A stretch of 6,964 bases of DNA from Rickettsia typhi (GCA_945902255.1 CAMDMO010000078.1:1-6964); one strand, 5' to 3'. Counted from the stretch's first letter, positions 1 to 6,284 are shown. Numbers and translations are program-made. The notes: generated by a model not told the origin, from the letters alone.

Positions 1-1
1 T

Positions 2-112
2 GAATTAAAGCATCATATTCTTGGGTATAACATCTATTATAACGAACATCGTCTTCATCAAGGTATTAATAATAAAATGCCAGTTAATTTGGTTGAGAAA
101 TTTGTAATTTAG
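2..112 (+). CDS. Transposase, C-terminal fragment (cut by window edge)
   Basis: Thirty-six codons are open from the window edge to a TAG at 110-112. The peptide contains YYNEHRLHQGINNKMPVNL, which matches the typical end of rve-core (DDE) integrase/transposase proteins of the IS481 and IS3 families: a YN-x-x-R-x-H-x-G/L stretch followed by a K-x-P motif a few residues before the C-terminus. The catalytic Asp and Glu residues would lie upstream and are not visible, so whether the full gene is intact is unknown. Its position just inside a repeat-rich IS end agrees with a transposase gene reading toward the right terminus. Confidence 0.7.
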   Translation, partial: ELKHHILGYNIYYNEHRLHQGINNKMPVNLVEKFVI

Positions 113-151
113 AAATTTTTAAATCGAACCGAATTGGTGAACTTTTACAGG

Positions 152-257
152 GGTGACAACTTAAGAAGGGAGGTGACAACCCAAGAGATGGTTGTAAAAG
201 CTTGAGAGAGGTGACAACTTAAGAGAGAAATAACAACTTGAGAGAATGGGTGTTACA
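152..257 (+). repeat. Subterminal tandem array of ~19-nt direct repeats in the IS end
   Basis: Five full degenerate units and a terminal partial unit follow one another: 152-171, 172-190, 191-209, 210-228, 229-247 and 248-257. The best unit is GGTGACAACTTAAGAGAGA (210-228). Units 1 and 2 share GGTGACAAC exactly, unit 5 has AATAACAACTTGAGAGAAT, and unit 3 is the most diverged. The period of about two helical turns places each copy on the same DNA face, as expected for cooperative binding of a protein, most simply the transposase. There are no spacers, so this is not a CRISPR array. Confidence 0.75.
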
Positions 258-305
258 AAATATTTGTTTCATTTACCAATGCTTATAATTTAGGTAAAAG
301 CGTAA

Positions 306-334
306 TTGACAATTAGGTAAGTGATTTATAGAAT
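306..334 (+). promoter_or_regulatory. Sigma-70-type promoter of the tRNA-Ile gene
   Basis: A perfect -35 hexamer TTGACA (306-311) is followed by a 17-nt spacer and a TAGAAT -10 hexamer (329-334, one mismatch to TATAAT). Transcription would start near 341-344, giving a tRNA leader of about 20 nt before the mature 5' end at 363. It lies about 48 bp outside the inferred IS terminus, so it seems to be the native tRNA promoter rather than one supplied by the element. Confidence 0.8.
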
Positions 335-362
335 CTTCAGCCTCAAACTTTAAGAAAGCAAT

Positions 363-439
363 GGGTCTGTAGCTCAGTTGGTTAGAGTGCGCGCCTGATA
401 AGTGCGAGGTCGGTGGTTCAAGTCCACCCAGACCCACCA
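363..439 (+). tRNA. tRNA-Ile (anticodon GAT), CCA encoded
   Basis: A complete 77-nt cloverleaf can be drawn. The acceptor arm GGGTCTG (363-369) pairs with CAGACCC (429-435). The D arm is GCTC/GAGT with one G-T pair. The anticodon stem CGCGC/GTGCG has one G-T pair and encloses the loop CTGATAA, giving anticodon GAT. The T arm is GGTGG-TTCAAGT-CCACC, followed by discriminator A and encoded CCA (437-439). It decodes AUC and AUU. It is not inside a visible rRNA operon. The 3' CCA ends exactly one base before the stop codon of the convergent nadK gene, and no intrinsic terminator is evident downstream. Confidence 0.97.
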
Positions 440-1234
440 TTAATTTCTAAATTGTTCGCTGATTATTCTTTCTTCCAATGGATGATTTGGGTTAAAAAGA
501 ATCTTAAAAGAAATCTTCTCATCTTCAAAAATTGAAATTTCCTTCGCATTTTTTACTTCAAAAGAATCAGCATTAGCGCTGGCAGGACGAACATTAAAAT
601 CAATCACTTCTAATTTAATTTTGCTGCTTGAAGGCAGTAAGGCGCCACTCCATTTTCTAGGACGAAATGGACTAATTGCAGTTAGTGCAAGAATTTTAGC
701 GCCAAATGGAATGATTGGGCCTCCGGCGGAGAAATTATAGGCAGTGCTTCCAGCAGAAGTGGCAACCAAAACACCATCCGCTATTAAGCTTGCGATTCTT
801 TGTTGACCATCAATTTCAATTTTAATTTTAGTCGCTTGGCTAGATTGACGCAAAAGCGAAACTTCATTAATGGCAATATGACTATATTCCTTACCATCTC
901 GATCGACTACATTCATTCTTAAGGGGTGAAGTATTGACTCAGTAGCTTTTTCTAAAGTTTCTAGAAAATTTTCTTCATGAAATGAGTTCATTAAAAATCC
1001 TACAGTTCCACAATTTATGCCATAAATTGGCAAAGATTTTGTTTCATATTCATGTAATAAATGCAGCATTAAACCATCACCACCAATTGCAATTACTAGA
1101 TCTATATCGCTCCCAATATCGCGATGATTTAAGGTAAAATCTTGAAAATTATATTTAGTAACCAAAGAATTTTTTATTGCCAAGGCACTGCTGTTAGTTT
1201 TTGCGGCAATAACAGCGATATTTTTATATTTCAT
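440..1234 (-). CDS. nadK: NAD kinase
   Basis: This 264-residue cytosolic enzyme would phosphorylate NAD to NADP using ATP or polyphosphate. The family hallmarks are all present: the GGDG nucleotide-binding motif at 51-54 (in IAIGGDGLMLHLL), the NE pair at 123-124, the glycine-rich segment DGVLVATSAGSTAY at 153-166 with GGPI just after (171-174), and the ISPFRPRKWSGALL stretch at 187-200 near the NAD site. Length is normal to slightly short for the bacterial family, and nothing looks truncated. It is the last gene of the operon: its ATG lies 1 nt after the rlmB stop, with no clear Shine-Dalgarno, so translation is probably coupled. Its TAA stop touches the 3' end of the convergent tRNA gene, so nadK readthrough would make antisense tRNA sequence. 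Confidence 0.96.
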   Translation of the reverse strand: MKYKNIAVIAAKTNSSALAIKNSLVTKYNFQDFTLNHRDIGSDIDLVIAIGGDGLMLHLLHEYETKSLPIYGINCGTVGFLMNSFHEENFLETLEKATESILHPLRMNVVDRDGKEYSHIAINEVSLLRQSSQATKIKIEIDGQQRIASLIADGVLVATSAGSTAYNFSAGGPIIPFGAKILALTAISPFRPRKWSGALLPSSSKIKLEVIDFNVRPASANADSFEVKNAKEISIFEDEKISFKILFNPNHPLEERIISEQFRN

Positions 1235-1235
1235 A

Positions 1236-2081
1236 TTATTTTTTCAATAATTCGTAAAGAGCAATTGAAGTTGCCACTGAAGCATTAAGGCTTTCCACAT
1301 TCTTATCAATTTCAATTTTTGCTAAAATATCGCAATTTTTTTTCACCAAATTGCGAATTCCATCTCCTTCCGATCCAACAATTAAAGCAATATTTTTATA
1401 GCCTTTCACTTCGGAAATTAAAGTTTTAGCTTCACCAGCAAGTCCAATACACCAATAGCCAATTTTTTTTAATTTCTCAATTAGGTTACTAAAATTGGTA
1501 ACAATTATTAAGTCAGCGATTTCTATGGTTCCCGAGGAGGATTTTACTATTGTTGCAGTTTCTCTTGGAGAGTTATGTTCGCAAAAAATAATTTTATTAA
1601 CCCCGAATCCAACTGCGCTTCTAATGATTGCGCCAATGTTATGTGGATCAGAAAGCTGATCTAATAAAAGTAGGGTTGGAAGATTATCCTCATCTAATTT
1701 TTCTAACTCTTCCAAAAGCTCATTCTGAGTTTTTGTTGGAAGTTTAGAGCAGCGAATCATTATTCCTTGATGGAGTTGATTTGAGCCGGCTATGGATTCT
1801 ATCTTATGATTATCAACTAATTTGACTAGAGAGGTAAGATTTTGCAGCTTTTTTTCTTGTAGAAATTTTTCTAATTCTAAAGAGGTGTTTTTTGTAACTA
1901 AAATTTCAAAAATTTTACGACGATTTTTTTCTAAAATGCTAAAAACAGAATGCTTTCCATATAGCCATAACTCATTTTGTGTGGCAGAGTTATGGCTATA
2001 TGATTTTTTCTTATCTAGAGGCTTTTTTTGATTTATGTTTTTTGTTTTTTTCATTAGATTTTGATTTCTCTTTTTTTTCAC
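1236..2081 (-). CDS. rlmB: TrmH/RlmB-family 2'-O-ribose RNA methyltransferase
   Basis: This 281-residue SPOUT enzyme most likely methylates the 2'-OH of a guanosine in the 23S rRNA peptidyl-transferase region with SAM (G2251 in E. coli). A Lys-rich extension (1-28) precedes the WLYGKHSV motif (39-46) of the substrate-binding domain. The knotted catalytic domain has motif 1, LDQLSDPHNIGAIIRSA (140-156, with Asn148 and Arg154), motif 2, VGSEGDGIR (235-243), and motif 3 around ESLNASVATSIALYE (263-277). I accept the GTG start at 2079-2081 because AGAGGAAG lies 4-5 nt upstream, the only strong Shine-Dalgarno in the operon. An ATG at codon 10 (2052-2054) is the alternative; either start overlaps the end of the prolyl isomerase gene. 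Codons 26-42 form a perfect 16-bp hairpin. The exact rRNA target is inferred; a tRNA target is less likely. Confidence 0.9.
   Translation of the reverse strand: MKKKRNQNLMKKTKNINQKKPLDKKKSYSHNSATQNELWLYGKHSVFSILEKNRRKIFEILVTKNTSLELEKFLQEKKLQNLTSLVKLVDNHKIESIAGSNQLHQGIMIRCSKLPTKTQNELLEELEKLDEDNLPTLLLLDQLSDPHNIGAIIRSAVGFGVNKIIFCEHNSPRETATIVKSSSGTIEIADLIIVTNFSNLIEKLKKIGYWCIGLAGEAKTLISEVKGYKNIALIVGSEGDGIRNLVKKNCDILAKIEIDKNVESLNASVATSIALYELLKK
1958..2002. repeat. Perfect 16-bp inverted repeat (hairpin) inside the 5' part of rlmB
   Basis: CATATAGCCATAACTC (1958-1973) and its exact reverse complement GAGTTATGGCTATATG (1987-2002) flank a 13-nt loop. In the operon transcript the hairpin starts 8 nt after the prolyl isomerase stop codon and lies about 80-125 nt into rlmB. 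The downstream arm encodes the conserved ELWLYG segment and the upstream arm encodes the unconserved SYSHNS linker. On the - strand no U-run follows directly (TTTTT comes about 11 nt later), while on the + strand ATTTTTTC follows at once. See findings. Confidence 0.85.
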
Positions 2082-3156
2082 TCACTTCCTCTTTTGTTTT
2101 TTCAACTTCTTTTTCTGCTTTTGGTTCGGTTTTTTCTTCAGAAATTTCTTCAGCTTTATTAGCGCTTTCTTCTTTTATTTCAGAACCTTCTTCAGCGTTA
2201 GCTTCAGGAGCTTTTTCTGGCTCAGTTGTGTCAGAAAGTTTTGGCACTGAATCATCTTGTTCTGGCTTTTTTTCTTCAACTTCTTTTGGTTGAATTAAAA
2301 TTTTAACTTTTAAATCTTTAGTGATTTTTGAGTTAACTTCGCTGATTTTGTCTTGAATCATTTGATCGCGAATGCTGTCCTTTACAGATTCAAAAGGAGG
2401 GTTTTTTGCTTCACGAGAATCAGAAATTTTAACTAAATGCCAGCCAAACTTAGTTTGAATTGGGTTAGAAACTTCATCTTTTTTCAAAGTTACAATTGCA
2501 TCAGCAATTTCTTTGATCATGTTAGTTTCAACTATATAACCAAGGTTGCCACCATTTTCAGCGCTATTTTGATCAATTGAATATTTCTTTGCTATATCAG
2601 AAAATTTAGAACCTTTTTTTGATTTTAATTCTTGTGCAATTTTTTCAGCCTCAGCTTTTGTTTTAACAACAATGTGAGAAACTGAATATTCTTTTTTTCC
2701 AACAATTTCATTGTTAATTTCGGCGTATTTTTCACTAATTTTTTGATCAGTAACTTCTTCTTTGATTAGAGAATCAATATAGGCTTGACGCAAAATTCTA
2801 TTTTTTGCATTTTCAATTAAGTTATTCACTTCTTTTGTGTGAGTAGCTTTTGATTTTTTTGCTTCTTTATTAAGTTCTTTTTCAAGATAAATTTCTTTAG
2901 CTAATATTTCGACTACTTCGGTTGGAAGTTTTTCGATTTCAGGAGTTTTGATTTCTTGATTTTGTCCTTCAAAAACTTCATGAAGTTTTGCTTCAATGTC
3001 AGATTTTAGAATTTTTTGACCATTGACCGTAGCAACAACTGTCTCGTTAGATTTGTTGATAAAGTAAATTGAGGCGCCAAAAATGCCGGCTGCAACTAAT
3101 GATGCGGCGAGGAAAATTTTAACTGAATTTTTTTTTCTAGAATGACGTCTTTTCAT
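2011..3156 (-). CDS. Membrane-anchored PpiC/SurA-like peptidyl-prolyl isomerase with long charged tail
   Basis: The 381-residue protein has a basic N-terminus (KRRHSRKK) followed by one hydrophobic segment (about 12-33), so it is probably an uncleaved signal anchor with the rest in the periplasm. Residues about 40-150 form a helical SurA/PrsA-like chaperone region beginning with the typical ATVNGQKILKSDIEAKL. The parvulin domain (about 155-246) shows SVSHIVVKTKAEAEKI, FSDIAKKYSID, GGNLGYI and the closing FGWHLVKI. It should catalyse cis-trans proline isomerisation and assist folding of exported proteins. Residues about 289-381 are a Glu/Lys-rich, presumably disordered tail that ends strongly basic, which is unusual for the family. 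The start overlaps the stop of the upstream hydrolase gene in an ATGA junction. The 3' end overlaps rlmB by 71 nt. I give no gene symbol because ppiD, surA and prsA-like names are all arguable. Confidence 0.92.
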   Translation of the reverse strand: MKRRHSRKKNSVKIFLAASLVAAGIFGASIYFINKSNETVVATVNGQKILKSDIEAKLHEVFEGQNQEIKTPEIEKLPTEVVEILAKEIYLEKELNKEAKKSKATHTKEVNNLIENAKNRILRQAYIDSLIKEEVTDQKISEKYAEINNEIVGKKEYSVSHIVVKTKAEAEKIAQELKSKKGSKFSDIAKKYSIDQNSAENGGNLGYIVETNMIKEIADAIVTLKKDEVSNPIQTKFGWHLVKISDSREAKNPPFESVKDSIRDQMIQDKISEVNSKITKDLKVKILIQPKEVEEKKPEQDDSVPKLSDTTEPEKAPEANAEEGSEIKEESANKAEEISEEKTEPKAEKEVEKTKEEVSEKKEKSKSNEKNKKHKSKKASR

Positions 3157-4046
3157 AATTTAAAACTTGGGATTACAAATTTAGGAAATAATTGATATTT
3201 TTCACAAATTGCCTCGAGCTTAGATTTCTCAGCGCTTTGTGTGTAATTAATGCCGAGATTATTGGCAAGAATTCCTCCAGTAACTAAAACGCTATCAATA
3301 CCAAAGTCACTGGCGCCTTTGATATCAGTTTCAAGACCATCGCCAATTGCAACTATTTTGCGACGAAAATCTGAAATGCTAGAATCATTTTGAACATCGT
3401 TAAAAATTTCGCAAACCATTTTATAAACAAAATCAAAAGGTTTTCCAAAATAAACTACTTTTCCTGCAATTTTTTCATATTCATGAGCAAGCGCACCAGC
3501 GCAAATAAGCTCACGACCATCTTGTTTTACTACTATTAAATCAGGATTAACACATATCAAAGGTAAATCAAATTTTTTTGCTTCTAATATATGAGGAAGT
3601 TTTTCTGATATAGTGGAATCGTCGTTGTCAAATCCGGTGGTAAGGGCAAAATTTGCCTCTGAAGCAAGGTCAACCATTTTATAATCTAGACCGTCAAGCA
3701 GATCTATATCTTTCTTTGGCCCAATATAAAAATAATTTTTACCAAAATCTTTAAAACCGTTTTTTTGATTCTTTTCTAAAGTAAGGTAAGTCGTTTCGCC
3801 AGAAGTTATAATAAAGTCGTATAAGTCTGGGGTAATATTAAATTTTTCTAAAATTACCGAAACTTTGCGAGCTCTTCTAGGGGCGTTAGATAAAAAACAA
3901 ACCTTTTTATTTTTAGCGCGCAAGAGAGACAGGGCTTCAACAACGCCTGGGTAAGGCGCACTGCCATCATGTATTACTCCCCAAATATCTAAAATAAAAT
4001 ATTCGTAAGAGTCGATAATTTCGTTAATTCCTGAAAAAAATTGCAT
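3153..4046 (-). CDS. HAD superfamily class IIA hydrolase (alphaproteobacterial DxWG subfamily)
   Basis: This 297-residue cytosolic protein belongs to the NagD-like class IIA HAD phosphatases, in the group I know as TIGR01459. Motif I is LDIWGVIHDG (19-28) with nucleophile Asp20; Trp22 sits where classical HAD phosphatases have the second, acid/base Asp. Motif II is FLSNAPRR (51-58, Ser53). Motif III is the lysine of YFGKPFDF (Lys202). Motif IV is IGDGLETDIKGA (234-245, Asp236 and Asp241). The C2-type cap lies between motifs II and III. The substrate is unknown; sugar phosphates or nucleotides are typical of relatives. The ATG overlaps the upstream TAA by one base (TAATG) and the TGA overlaps the next ATG by four, so this gene is tightly coupled to both neighbours although it shares no obvious function with them. 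Confidence 0.9.
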   Translation of the reverse strand: MQFFSGINEIIDSYEYFILDIWGVIHDGSAPYPGVVEALSLLRAKNKKVCFLSNAPRRARKVSVILEKFNITPDLYDFIITSGETTYLTLEKNQKNGFKDFGKNYFYIGPKKDIDLLDGLDYKMVDLASEANFALTTGFDNDDSTISEKLPHILEAKKFDLPLICVNPDLIVVKQDGRELICAGALAHEYEKIAGKVVYFGKPFDFVYKMVCEIFNDVQNDSSISDFRRKIVAIGDGLETDIKGASDFGIDSVLVTGGILANNLGINYTQSAEKSKLEAICEKYQLFPKFVIPSFKL

Positions 4047-5098
4047 TATTGTTCAATTAGTGATTTAGCGATTTTAGTGGCGCCGGCAAATGAACTTTTT
4101 TCATATTTCATTTTTATCATATCGCCAAGCCTAATAGAGTTGATTGTTTTAGAGTTGTCGATTACAACCCAACAAGTTTTTGGATCAATTTTATCTGCCA
4201 CGGTTCCCTTTGAGATAATTCTTCTTTCAACTTCAATTTCATTTGTAATTGGATTTTGGTTTTCATATTCGCCAATAACTTCAAACTTATCGCCATGCTT
4301 TATTCCGTCAAGAGATCCTAGTGAAATTTTGAAAATTGTTTTATCTTCAAAGACTCTTTTTTCAAGAATGTAACCTTTTTTTGCCAAGGCATTTTGAAGG
4401 TCGATTTTTATACCTTCAATCGCATCTTCTCCAGCTCTGCGAACCAAATTATCGTCGCGATCGCTGCCCTTAACTTTTTCTCCACCAATTTGTAAAGACC
4501 CAAGGCTTAATCCGCCATTTTGTTGCACGGTTTCACTTCTAACTTTGCGACCAGAGAATTCTATTGCATCAACAACCGAAAGAGAGGGAAGGGAGTAGAT
4601 TTTTAAGTTACCCGATATGTCGGAAGAGTAAGTATATTTTGGAGGAATTGTAACTAAACTACCAGATTTTGGATCGTAAAAAGTGCTGCCATTTGAATAT
4701 TTACTGGTAAATCCGGCATTTGAAATTGTTCCAGAAATTATATAATCAGCAACTTGTGGGCCTTTGTAAGAGCCGGTTTTATTCATTTCCACCAAGGCAA
4801 TTTCTTTTTGTAATTTTGTAACAGCTTTGCGATCAACCAATTCAGCTAGACGATTATTAGATAAAATATTTTCGATATTATTTGCAGCGGAACTTCCAAG
4901 GCTAGCTTGGCTTGCAACTTGAATATTATTGTCATCTAAAGCAAAAACGGCAATTTTTGGTGATTTTCCTTCAAGATTTTCTTTGCTTGGCATGAAGGAG
5001 GTTTTTGATAAAAATTGTTTTTGGTAATTTTCAAAATTTTTTATTGTTGGAGCGCAAGATGCGATAAGTAGTGTGAGTAATAAATATTTTATTTTCAT
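4046..5098 (-). CDS. CsgG-like outer-membrane lipoprotein with extra C-terminal domain
   Basis: The 350-residue precursor has a short signal peptide with a good lipobox, LIASC (Cys15 lipidated; Ala at +2 favours the outer membrane). Residues about 47-240 resemble CsgG: KIAVFALDD, a region of AELVDRKAVTKLQKE type, then ADYIISGTISNAGF (117-130). Between 128 and 163 and between 180 and 212 lie Ser/Thr/Gly-rich segments where CsgG has its pore-forming beta hairpins, and residues about 214-240 match the helix that closes the CsgG domain. Residues about 255-332 (FKISLGSLDGIKHGDKFEV to IRLGDMIKM) form an added beta-rich domain resembling the C-terminal domain of FlgT. No curli subunit gene is visible, so amyloid secretion is not implied; a pore, ring or peptidoglycan-synthase activator role is possible. 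It sits 5 nt after the second LPP20-like gene. Confidence 0.8.
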   Translation of the reverse strand: MKIKYLLLTLLIASCAPTIKNFENYQKQFLSKTSFMPSKENLEGKSPKIAVFALDDNNIQVASQASLGSSAANNIENILSNNRLAELVDRKAVTKLQKEIALVEMNKTGSYKGPQVADYIISGTISNAGFTSKYSNGSTFYDPKSGSLVTIPPKYTYSSDISGNLKIYSLPSLSVVDAIEFSGRKVRSETVQQNGGLSLGSLQIGGEKVKGSDRDDNLVRRAGEDAIEGIKIDLQNALAKKGYILEKRVFEDKTIFKISLGSLDGIKHGDKFEVIGEYENQNPITNEIEVERRIISKGTVADKIDPKTCWVVIDNSKTINSIRLGDMIKMKYEKSSFAGATKIAKSLIEQ

Positions 5099-5103
5099 AG
5101 ATA

Positions 5104-6108
5104 TTATTTTTGTGATAACCCAATTATATTTAAAATTCCATTTTGTGAAATTCTTTCTTCCAGTGATTTTATTGAAGCTAAATAAGATTCTTTCTCGCTA
5201 ATAGTTGAGCTTCCACTAACTTCAACAGAGTTGCTAGCAATCACGCTAGTGCCTGATAAGTTAGCAAAATCAACTTCTAATTTTGTAATATAAGCGCCAT
5301 AAATTTCACTAGTTCTGCTTTTTGACCCAACTTTAATTACTATTTGATTGCTTGATTTATTTGGCGCTGAAGCAATTTTAATTTTTTCTTTATTTAAAGC
5401 ATTGCGAATAATTTGAGTTATTTCTTTGGAGGATTTTATGTCAAAATAAAATTCAATTTTGTCAGAAGAATTATTTAATTGGTTTTGAAAATTAGCAAAG
5501 CGAGTTAGTTTTTCTTTTAAATTTATATTTTCTCCAGCGCCAAATAGGATGCGAGCTTTGAGATCAACTTGTTTTGATAGATCTATAATTTTTATCAAAG
5601 AATTACGCTTTTGAACTAGATTTGTTTGAGATTTTTCAATATTTTTTGCCAAATCATCAATTTGTTTTTCTAAAAAACTTAAATTTTCTTTTTGTTCATT
5701 GATAAATGAATCGCGATTAATTTGAACTTCTATAAAAAATTTTTGACCTAATTTTTCGCTTTTTGATATTTTAAAATTAGTAAAATTTATTTTTTCAATA
5801 TTTTGCTTAACCTGCTGGCGCATTTCTTCATTTGTACCGGTTTGGTTTTCTTCGCGAATCAAGTTTGATTCGGATGAAATGCTTACCATTAATCGGGCGG
5901 CGGCATCAGCTAGAGAATATTTAGTAGCTTCTTCTAAGGTGTCTCCTTCGGCTATTCCATAGATATTTTGAGCATCATTTTGTTTTGGCGAAACATACCA
6001 AGATGGCGTAGTGTTTAAATTATTGTTTGAATGATTAGCGCAATAAGTTGTTGTGAAAATTATTGCAATGAAGGCGGGTTTAAGAAAGAAGTTTTTAGCA
6101 ATTTGCAT
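5104..6108 (-). CDS. LPP20-like exported envelope protein with coiled coil
   Basis: The 334-residue protein starts with a hydrophobic export signal (about 8-20) ending TTTYC; Cys23 could be lipidated, but Thr/Thr/Tyr at -3 to -1 is a poor lipobox, so cleavage by signal peptidase I or II is open. Residues about 34-135 fit the LPP20 domain: PSWYVSP, then NIYGIAEGDTLEEATKYSLADAAARL, then a strand region FFIEVQINRDSF. A Glu/Lys/Gln-rich coiled coil covers about 137-180. The remainder (about 183-334) is an alpha/beta region I do not recognise; the ITKLEVDFANLSGTSVIASN stretch looks like beta strands. Role unknown. Its place between a small lipoprotein (2 nt away) and the CsgG-like gene (5 nt away) suggests joint action at the outer membrane. 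Confidence 0.75.
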   Translation of the reverse strand: MQIAKNFFLKPAFIAIIFTTTYCANHSNNNLNTTPSWYVSPKQNDAQNIYGIAEGDTLEEATKYSLADAAARLMVSISSESNLIREENQTGTNEEMRQQVKQNIEKINFTNFKISKSEKLGQKFFIEVQINRDSFINEQKENLSFLEKQIDDLAKNIEKSQTNLVQKRNSLIKIIDLSKQVDLKARILFGAGENINLKEKLTRFANFQNQLNNSSDKIEFYFDIKSSKEITQIIRNALNKEKIKIASAPNKSSNQIVIKVGSKSRTSEIYGAYITKLEVDFANLSGTSVIASNSVEVSGSSTISEKESYLASIKSLEERISQNGILNIIGLSQK

Positions 6109-6110
6109 GA

Positions 6111-6272
6111 TTAATCAAGTTCTTTCAAAAGGTTGCTGCTATTGCTATCGCTAGAGTTTATTCGCTGTGAAGCGCTGCTAGCTTTACTAGTTTTTTTTAA
6201 CTCTTCTTTATCATAAGATTGACAAGAAGCTAATATAATTAGCCCCAAAATCGCTATTAATTTTTTAGACAT
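6111..6272 (-). CDS. Small lipoprotein, 53 residues
   Basis: An ATG at 6270-6272 opens 53 codons ending in TAA (6111-6113). The product begins MSKKLIAILGLIILASCQ, a compact lipoprotein signal with an excellent lipobox LASC, so Cys17 should be lipidated; Gln at +2 predicts outer-membrane sorting. The mature peptide is only 37 residues, Ser/Lys/Asn-rich and hydrophilic, without a recognisable domain. The gene fills the space between its neighbours neatly: 12 nt after the first LPP20-like stop and 2 nt before the next ATG, in the same direction. No strong Shine-Dalgarno is present, as for most of this operon. No family is recognised; it could be an accessory subunit or peptide tether for the neighbouring LPP20/CsgG lipoproteins. 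It is easily lost to length cut-offs. Confidence 0.8.
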   Translation of the reverse strand: MSKKLIAILGLIILASCQSYDKEELKKTSKASSASQRINSSDSNSSNLLKELD

Positions 6273-6284
6273 AAATAAAGTTAT

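Larger units (their letters stand above)
1..257 (+). mobile_element. Right-hand portion of an IS481-like insertion sequence
   Basis: The segment holds the C-terminal end of a DDE/rve-type transposase (stop at 110-112), about 145 nt of non-coding DNA with an array of 19-20-nt direct repeats, and a probable terminus at GGGTGTTACA (248-257). Read inward from that end the sequence begins TGTAACACCC. IS481-family elements are known to have ends starting TGT and finishing ACA, which is why I prefer that family to IS3 (ends TGA/TCA). The left end and most of the transposase lie outside the window, so inverted repeats and target duplication cannot be tested. The exact outer boundary is inferred. Confidence 0.6.

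Noticed and set aside
18..28. TTCTTGGGTAT occurs at 18-28 and, on the other strand, at 6954-6964
   Set aside because: Eleven shared bases, one copy within the transposase coding end and one near a promoter; no extended match or flanking symmetry, so probably chance.
152..257. Direct repeats as a possible CRISPR array
   Set aside because: Units of 19-20 nt are contiguous and degenerate, with no unique spacers, and they sit at an IS terminus.
258..362. Possible small gene between the IS end and the tRNA
   Set aside because: No convincing start with a ribosome binding site; the space is accounted for by the tRNA promoter and leader.
1958..2002. Hairpin as an intrinsic terminator of the operon after the isomerase gene
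   Set aside because: On the operon strand no U-run follows the stem directly, and it would cut rlmB within its coding sequence. Only the opposite strand has the adjacent T-run.
1822..2293. Two open frames on the + strand over rlmB and the isomerase gene
   Set aside because: Their Phe/Ser-rich products are the complement of Lys/Glu-rich coding sequence; the - strand frames carry clear family motifs.
4041..4373. Open frame on the + strand over the CsgG-like gene's 3' part
   Set aside because: No recognisable domain, and it lies opposite a well-supported coding region with a typical domain pattern.
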